NCBI RefSeq assembly: GCF_963259705.1
Contig: NC_081840.1
Location: 6,812,728 to 6,876,727 of the forward strand
Reading direction: 5' to 3'
DNA: 64,000 nucleotides
DNA from: Myotis daubentonii
Lineage: Eukaryota; Chordata; Mammalia; Chiroptera; Vespertilionidae
Below are positions 58,531 through 64,000 of this stretch, piece after piece. The first letter of the stretch is position 1. Each line of letters starts with the position of its first letter. A model generated the notes under the pieces. It had not been told where the DNA came from. It saw only the letters and a program-made list of their open reading frames with translations, and made no database searches. The position numbers and the translations under genes were made by a program.

Positions 58531-61424
58531 ACCATCTCAATTAATGGCCACTCTGTCCCCTCATCTCCCAGGTCAGAAATCTGGGAGGTCTCCGTAGTTA
58601 AGCCCCATCTGTTAAAAACACCCAGACCTGCCCATATCTGGGTGTTTGTTGCACACACTGAGGTCTACGCAGACGTTTCTTCATGGACCTCTTACAACAA
58701 CCCACGAAGATGGCATCATGACTGCTGACTTAGATTGAGAAAAGCTGAGGCTCAGAGATTAAGCCGCTTGCCGAGCTCACACAGCGAGTGGCTGACAAAG
58801 CCGCCATTCAGAGGTCACCGGACTGTCTCCCCTTCTGCATGGCCCTCAAAGCTACTCCCTCTTCTCCATTCCCCAGCCACCACCGGGCCTGCCCACCACG
58901 GCCCCTCCCCTCGCATGGCCTCCTCTCCCATGCCAGTGTGGGCAGAGGGGGAAATTCCCCTCCCCGCCTCTGGTTCTTCTGGCTGATTGGATACTCAGGC
59001 TAGCAAGAGAAAATCGAATTTCCATTTGTACCCACAGGAACCCCACGTGCATGAACCTCAGAGGCAGAAAGCGAAGACGGGGTATATGTGACATTCTCAG
59101 GGTCTCGGAGGGTCACTGCAGGACGATAAGCAGAGCGTATCCTCAGTACGTAGAGTTTGCCCTGCCCTGTAGAGGTGACCTCTGATCATCTCTTATTATG
59201 GGCAAGGCCCCCGTCCAAATTCTTCCAAGTAGTCAAGGTGGGCGGGGGTGGCAGAACGTTCTCTTGAGCCCAGAAGGTCTCAGTTGCCTTTAGTTCAAAA
59301 CAATGTACCTGCCACAGAGGCCCCTTGAGGCGACTTGTTCTGAACCCCCACACCAGCGATGCAGCTTGCACACGGTGGGGAGAGTGACATTCAAAGGCAA
59401 TCATGGGGGCATCACCGCCCTGCTTGAGCCTGCCACGGCTCCCCATTGCCTGAGGGCAAAGGCAGACCCCTCACCACCAGGTTTAAGGCCCCTGGTGGCC
59501 TGGTGCAGACCCGCCCACCCACAGCCACCCTGACCCCCACTTCCCACCATGAGCTTAGCCCTGTGCTGGGCCTCACGCCAGACACCAAGGGCCGAACACC
59601 ACTGGGGGTGGGGCTGTCACACCCATTTTACTGGGAGAAGACAGGTTCCCGTGATTAGGTGACTCACCAAGGGACCCCAGTCAGAGGTCCCTTGAGCTGG
59701 GACTTGAATCCCGACCATCCATCCTTTGCATCTATTCACTTCCCATGTTATCTGACTCAGGAGGCAGTGAGGCCTGAGCAGGACCCCTGTCCTCAGGGAC
59801 TGCGGCCACATGTGTGGTGGGCAGGGAGGCGGGAGCACTTCAGTCACATGACAGGGCATAGAAGACTCAGAGAGGTGAGGCGCACAGCTGGGGAGCACCC
59901 AGGAGGGTGGACGCGAGGAGCCGGGGCACCCTGGCTGGGCCGCTTTTGCCTCTGTCCTTGACTTATTCAGCAGTGGCCTGAGCCCAGCCTCTTGCGCGCC
60001 CGCACGGGAAAAGCTCAGGCTGACGCTTCCTCCTGCAGAAACCTGGGTCAGTCCTGTCGGCTCCCCGGAGCCTGTGTTTCCCCACCTGTCCCGCAATCGC
60101 TGTGAGGTCCAACAGGTGGAAGGCGCCTGCCTGGGCGCTGCTCCTGTTCTGCTCTGTCCCCAACTCCCGCCTCCTGAAGGGGGAGGTTCCCGGCAGGCCC
60201 TCAGTGTGCAAAGGCCCTGCGGGGCCTGGCCGCTCCCACCCAGCACCAAGCTCTCCCCACAAAGCCTCTAACCCCGAAAATGCCCCTCTCTGGGCAGGGG
60301 CTCCTCTCAGACTTGCAGTGGCCCCAGGGCGTCATCCTCGCCCTCCTGGCCAGGAGCTCTGGGTACCCCCACCCCTATGAGTCCTGGGAGCAAGTGTGGG
60401 CAGGAGGCAGCAGAAAGGCCCAGGGACAGGAGGCCCATGCGAAGGGCCTCTGCCTGGGGAGGAGGCCCAGACCCCACCACCTCCCAGCAGCTCCCCGCGC
60501 TCAGAGACCTAGGAGCCCCGGCCCCTCAGGACTCAGTTTCCCCAGCTGTAACATGGGGGCAGTGGGCCCTTCCCTGCCCAAGGACATTCCAAGTTTGGGA
60601 GGGGATGCCCTGTGGCCTGGGCAGGCAGGCCACTACGCACACCCGCCTGCCAAGGTGGCACCCACTGCCACTCGGGCCCATCTCCGCCTCCCCCCCCCCC
60701 CCCCCCCGCCCTTTCGGAGGATCTCAGAGGGGAGGACAGAAAGCAAGAAGCAGGACCAACAGCAGCGTCCTGGCTCCCGGGCCCTGTGGAGATGAAGAGA
60801 GGAGGCTGGAGGCAGGGTGGGCAGCAGGCGGCCATCCGGAGCAGATGCATGGAGAGTGGAGGGTCCTAGAAAGCCCTCCGCACAGCTGGGGTGTGGGTGG
60901 GGCGCTGATGTCGCCAGCAGGGGGGAGAGGGGGGTTGGGGGGGAATCCCAGTTCTGCGACTTGAGGGATACACTCCCAGGAGGCCCTTCCTCCTCTGTCA
61001 CCCCCCAGCCATCCCTCAGGACCATGCATGGGGTCTGTAGGCCTCAGCAGAGCAGCCCTGGGGCTCAATCCCAGGTGCCAGACGCAGGGCCTGAGAGGGG
61101 GTGGAGCAGGGATGGGGGGAGAGAGGGGCTCTTCCCTTTACTCAGGGCGCCGGCCCAGCAGGGCCACCCAAGGACCAGGGTGACTGCGGATCTTCAAGCA
61201 CCAGGTGTCCACCTGCGGCCTCCTTGCCCAATTGAATGGACAGTGAGCCCTGAGAGGGAACAGAGGCCATTTGAGAGCGGCCATGCAGGCCTCCCACCGC
61301 CTGTGACCTGCCTCAGAGCTGACTCTCCGGCAGGAGATCCTCCAACCTGGTCTGCGGTCTGCAGGCTCAGACTGAACACTGGGCATCGGACCTCATGGAA
61401 GGGCCCCTGGCAGAGAGAGTATAA
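58531..61424. other. Intergenic with MIR and L2 fragments
   Basis: Minus-strand MIR at 58655-58830 ('aagctgaggctcagagatta'). + strand L2 at 59385-59570 ('gccacggctccccattgcct', 'tttaaggcccctggtggcct'). Minus-strand MIR at 59585-59690. A C-run of about 18 lies at 60690-60707. The long frames at 60280-61446 are Pro/Gly-rich and overlap on both strands; no gene recognised. Confidence 0.5.
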
Positions 61425-61700
61425 GGGACAGAGGAGGAGGGACTGAGGAGGAGGGAGGAGGGAAGAGGGAGGGGGAGGAGGGAGGGGGAGGAGGGGGGAG
61501 GGAGGAGCAAGGGGGAGCAGGAAGGAGGAGGAGAAAGGGGGAGGAGGGAGGAGGAAGGGGGAGGAGGGAGGAGGGAAGTGGGAGGGGGAGGAGGGAGGGG
61601 GAGGAGGAAGGGGGAGCAAGAAGGGGGAGGAGAAAGGGGGAGGAGGGAGGAGGGAGGGTGGCCGGAAGAGGGAGGAGAGAGAGGAAGAGGAGAGGATGGC
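61425..61700. repeat. GGA-rich polypurine tract
   Basis: About 275 bp almost entirely G and A on the + strand, built from irregular GGGAGGAGG blocks of 8-20 bp. The Pro/Ser/Leu-rich minus frames across it are artefacts. Confidence 0.95.
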
Positions 61701-62150
61701 TGGGAGCAGGGAGCCCATCCCAACCCCGAGGGCCCTCAGAGAGCAGCCAGAGGGCCAGGCCCAGAGCAGACCCTGGCCCCTGTGACCTGCCCTGAAGAGA
61801 CCCCCAAAACTCTGTGAGCTTTGTCCTCACACCCAGCGCTTCCTGGAGTCCTCCCTTCCCTGGAGGAGGGGGCTCACCTGGGTGCTGGGTGGCTTTTAAC
61901 TACTGGAAAGGCCTTGCCCCTCCTTCTCTTCTCTTCTAGAGCGCAGGCGGTTCCCTATTAACCAGAGTGGGTGCCCCGCCCCGACACATCCCCAGACGCC
62001 AACCCCAGGTTGCTGAGGTGGGTTGCAGGCCACACCTGCGGTAGGAAACCTCCTACCCAGTGCCCTCTACCTGGCCGTGCCCCTGGGGCGTCAGGGGGCA
62101 GGAATTTGCGCTCTTAGAACTCACCATTCTGGGCCCACTGCCTGAGGTCA
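61701..62150. other. Intergenic, nothing recognised
   Basis: Unique GC-rich sequence. Confidence 0.5.
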
Positions 62151-62199
62151 GCATCCATCATCCATCCACCCATCCATCCATCCATCCATCCATCCTCCA
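62151..62199. repeat. (CATC)n microsatellite
   Basis: About eleven CATC units with minor interruptions. Confidence 0.95.
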
Positions 62200-63906
62200 T
62201 GTGCTGAATCAATACACATTCTCTAAGCACCTTCTCTGGCCAGACCCTCCTGGCCCCAGCAGCTTCAGTGCACCAGGGACACAGAAAAGGATTGCCATGG
62301 TCCTTTGCCACATCAGCAGATTAAGGCAACACAGGGCAATGCCTACGGTAGCAGAGCTGTGTGTCTCGTATAGGGGGACCTCAGAGAAAGAACAAAAAAC
62401 AATGCATAGGAGCCAGGGACGGCTTCCCAGAGAGGGAGAAACCAGCCTGGGCCTCGAAGGATGTGTAGGAGTTCATCCGGTTGGCAATGGGGTGGGACAT
62501 TTGAAGCAGAAAAGTGTGAGAGGAAAGAACGGGCGTGTTTGGTAAGGCTGGGTGGTAAGGCTGGGCATAGGGGAGGCTGGGGACAGAAGAGCTCTTTAGC
62601 CACTGGGCCCAGACAGGGAAGGGCCTTTACCTTGGTCTGTCTGGAGTGCAGGGCTCCAGGGAGGAGCCTTGCAGAGGTGGCAGTCTGTGAAAAAGCAACA
62701 TCAGAAATCCCTCTCTCCCAGCCCACCAGAAAGCCCCCGGCCTTACCTGCACTATGGGCTTCCAGCTAGGATTTCCTCTGGGGGGTGAAGGGGGAGGGGG
62801 AACACTGTGAGGAAGGACGTTTGGGACTCTTGATTTGCTGGTAGATCAGGGGCAGTACCATGATCCTCCCAGGAGGCCCTGTTCCCAGGCTCTGAGATCC
62901 AAGTCCCTGGGGCCAGCCTATGGGAACTGCAAAGCACAAGTTGCAGTTGTGGGGCCCTGCTGCCCACCACACACACCTGGGGGTGTAAGGGAGGCCGTCC
63001 CACCTCCTGCACCCTTCCTTGGGGGGCTCCTCTCCATTCACTCCTTCGGTGGCAAAGATCTCAGAACTCCAGGGGCCTGGAGGCGCATGACCTTCTGACT
63101 CATTCTTCACAGGTAGATAGTTTTTCCTTTGGCTAAACTAGATGTGTTGTGTCCACACCTCTCCCACCCTCACTCCAGCCTGTATCTGTCCTCAGGGGCA
63201 ACAGAGAACATGTCGGATCAGCTTGTCCCTGAAGGTTTAAACACTTCTACCCTTTCCAACCTCCCTCATTGATCTCTACCAGAAATTCTTCAATGGCGCA
63301 GCTGCCAAAATCATACTTAACAGCATTCACAGCGCAGGTCTCTCTGTGGCTCCTGTGGCTCTCTTGCATCTGTCTCTCGTGTATTTCCAGCAAACTTGAC
63401 TTGCACATATTCTCTCCCCACATTTGCTCAGGTTGTTCCCACAGCTTAGAATGGCTTTACCACAACCCCTTCCTCAGGGAACTCCTATCGATCCTTCAGA
63501 ACCCATTACTTTCTGACAGCCTTTCTCAACCCACCGAAATTTGGATGTGGTACCTCCCTCCTGAAGATCCTCACATGTCTAACTGCCTTCCGGTCTGACA
63601 TTTGGGTAAGTGCATAGAACATAGTGACTACTATATAAATGGTAGCTGTTATTGATCACTAATTTTTCCATTGGGCTTCTAGGCTCTCTCTTGTAGCTCT
63701 TTGTATATTCAAGACATTTAATACCTGGTCAGTTTCAGATGTTGCAAGTATCTTGTTTTCATCTATCAGTCACATCCTGTTAAATTGCCTATGACAGATT
63801 TTGAAATTATCAGGTCAGAAATTTAAAATGACTATGATCCATACCTAAGAGTTCTAATGGAAGAAAGAGACAACATTCAATAATAGATTTTAAAAATGTA
63901 AGCAGA
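62200..63906. other. Intergenic with old repeat and L2 traces
   Basis: 62400-62640 belongs to the dispersed family with 'ggcttcccagagagg' and 'gaaggatgtgtaggagttca'. 63240-63560 resembles a diverged L2 on the + strand ('ccttcctcagggaactccta', 'ctgacagcctttctcaaccc'). 63600-63900 is AT-rich. No gene recognised. Confidence 0.45.
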
Positions 63907-64000
63907 GCCCTAACCGGTTTGGCTCAGTGAATAGAGCGTCGGCCTGTGGACTGAAAGGTCCCAGGTTCGATTCGGTCAAGGGCATGTACCTTGGTTGCAG
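63907..64000 (+). mobile_element. Ves SINE, cut by the window end
   Basis: GCCCTAACCGGTTTGGCTCA head and GGTTCGATTCGG B box, very close to the family consensus. The pyrimidine block and tail lie beyond the window. Confidence 0.93.

Noticed and set aside
60905..60925. CTCF-like site (GCCAGCAGGGGGG)
   Set aside because: It matches the core except for the usual C after GG; one mismatch at a key position and G-rich surroundings make a chance match likely.
1..64000. A prokaryotic or viral undescribed system
   Set aside because: All identifiable content is mammalian. There are no operons, phage-like genes or intact retroviral genes; LTR sequences are solo and noncoding.

Overview
This is mammalian nuclear DNA, almost certainly from a vesper bat (Vespertilionidae; genus not resolved). 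The evidence is a lineage-specific set of mobile elements: nine tRNA-derived SINEs of the Ves type, two HeliBat-type Helitron pieces (one keeping about 425 codons of helicase), and four short non-autonomous hAT elements with 8-bp target duplications. These sit on a background of old mammalian repeats (MIR, L2, L1, LTRs).

The only intact protein gene is DIO3, type 3 iodothyronine deiodinase, a single-exon selenoprotein on the + strand at 32973-33887. Its in-frame TGA at codon 170 (33480-33482) is selenocysteine, not a nonsense mutation. A form-2-like SECIS hairpin at 34437-34512 and a poly(A) signal at 34854 complete the transcription unit. About 1.1 kb upstream on the minus strand, inside the same CpG island, lies the MIR1247 precursor. 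Gene, microRNA, spacing and orientation match the distal end of the DLK1-DIO3 imprinted domain (human 14q32), so the island probably also carries the DIO3OS antisense transcript.

Layout. 1-31 kb: GC-rich intergenic DNA with a 15-bp polypurine minisatellite (4.3-4.9 kb), a near-palindromic hAT MITE (7.0 kb), nested old repeats (7.6-8.7 kb), the Helitron pair (14.2-16.0 kb), an old L1 split by a hAT element (19.3-20.3 kb) followed by two Ves SINEs in a row, and several AT-rich unique blocks that could be conserved noncoding elements. 31-35 kb: CpG island, MIR1247 and DIO3. 35-64 kb: intergenic DNA with a CA microsatellite just past the DIO3 poly(A) site, a second CpG-rich stretch, GGA, CATC and purine-rich tracts, old LTRs, a younger 5'-truncated L1, a hAT MITE with a perfect target duplication, and Ves SINEs to the right edge.

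How it works together: DIO3 inactivates thyroid hormone by inner-ring deiodination; the SECIS recodes its UGA; the antisense, microRNA-bearing transcript shares its promoter island. I found no second protein-coding gene, no CRISPR array and no prokaryotic-type system. Most open frames in the window are chance products of high GC content or simple repeats. Repeat family names come from memory of consensus motifs and were not checked by database search.
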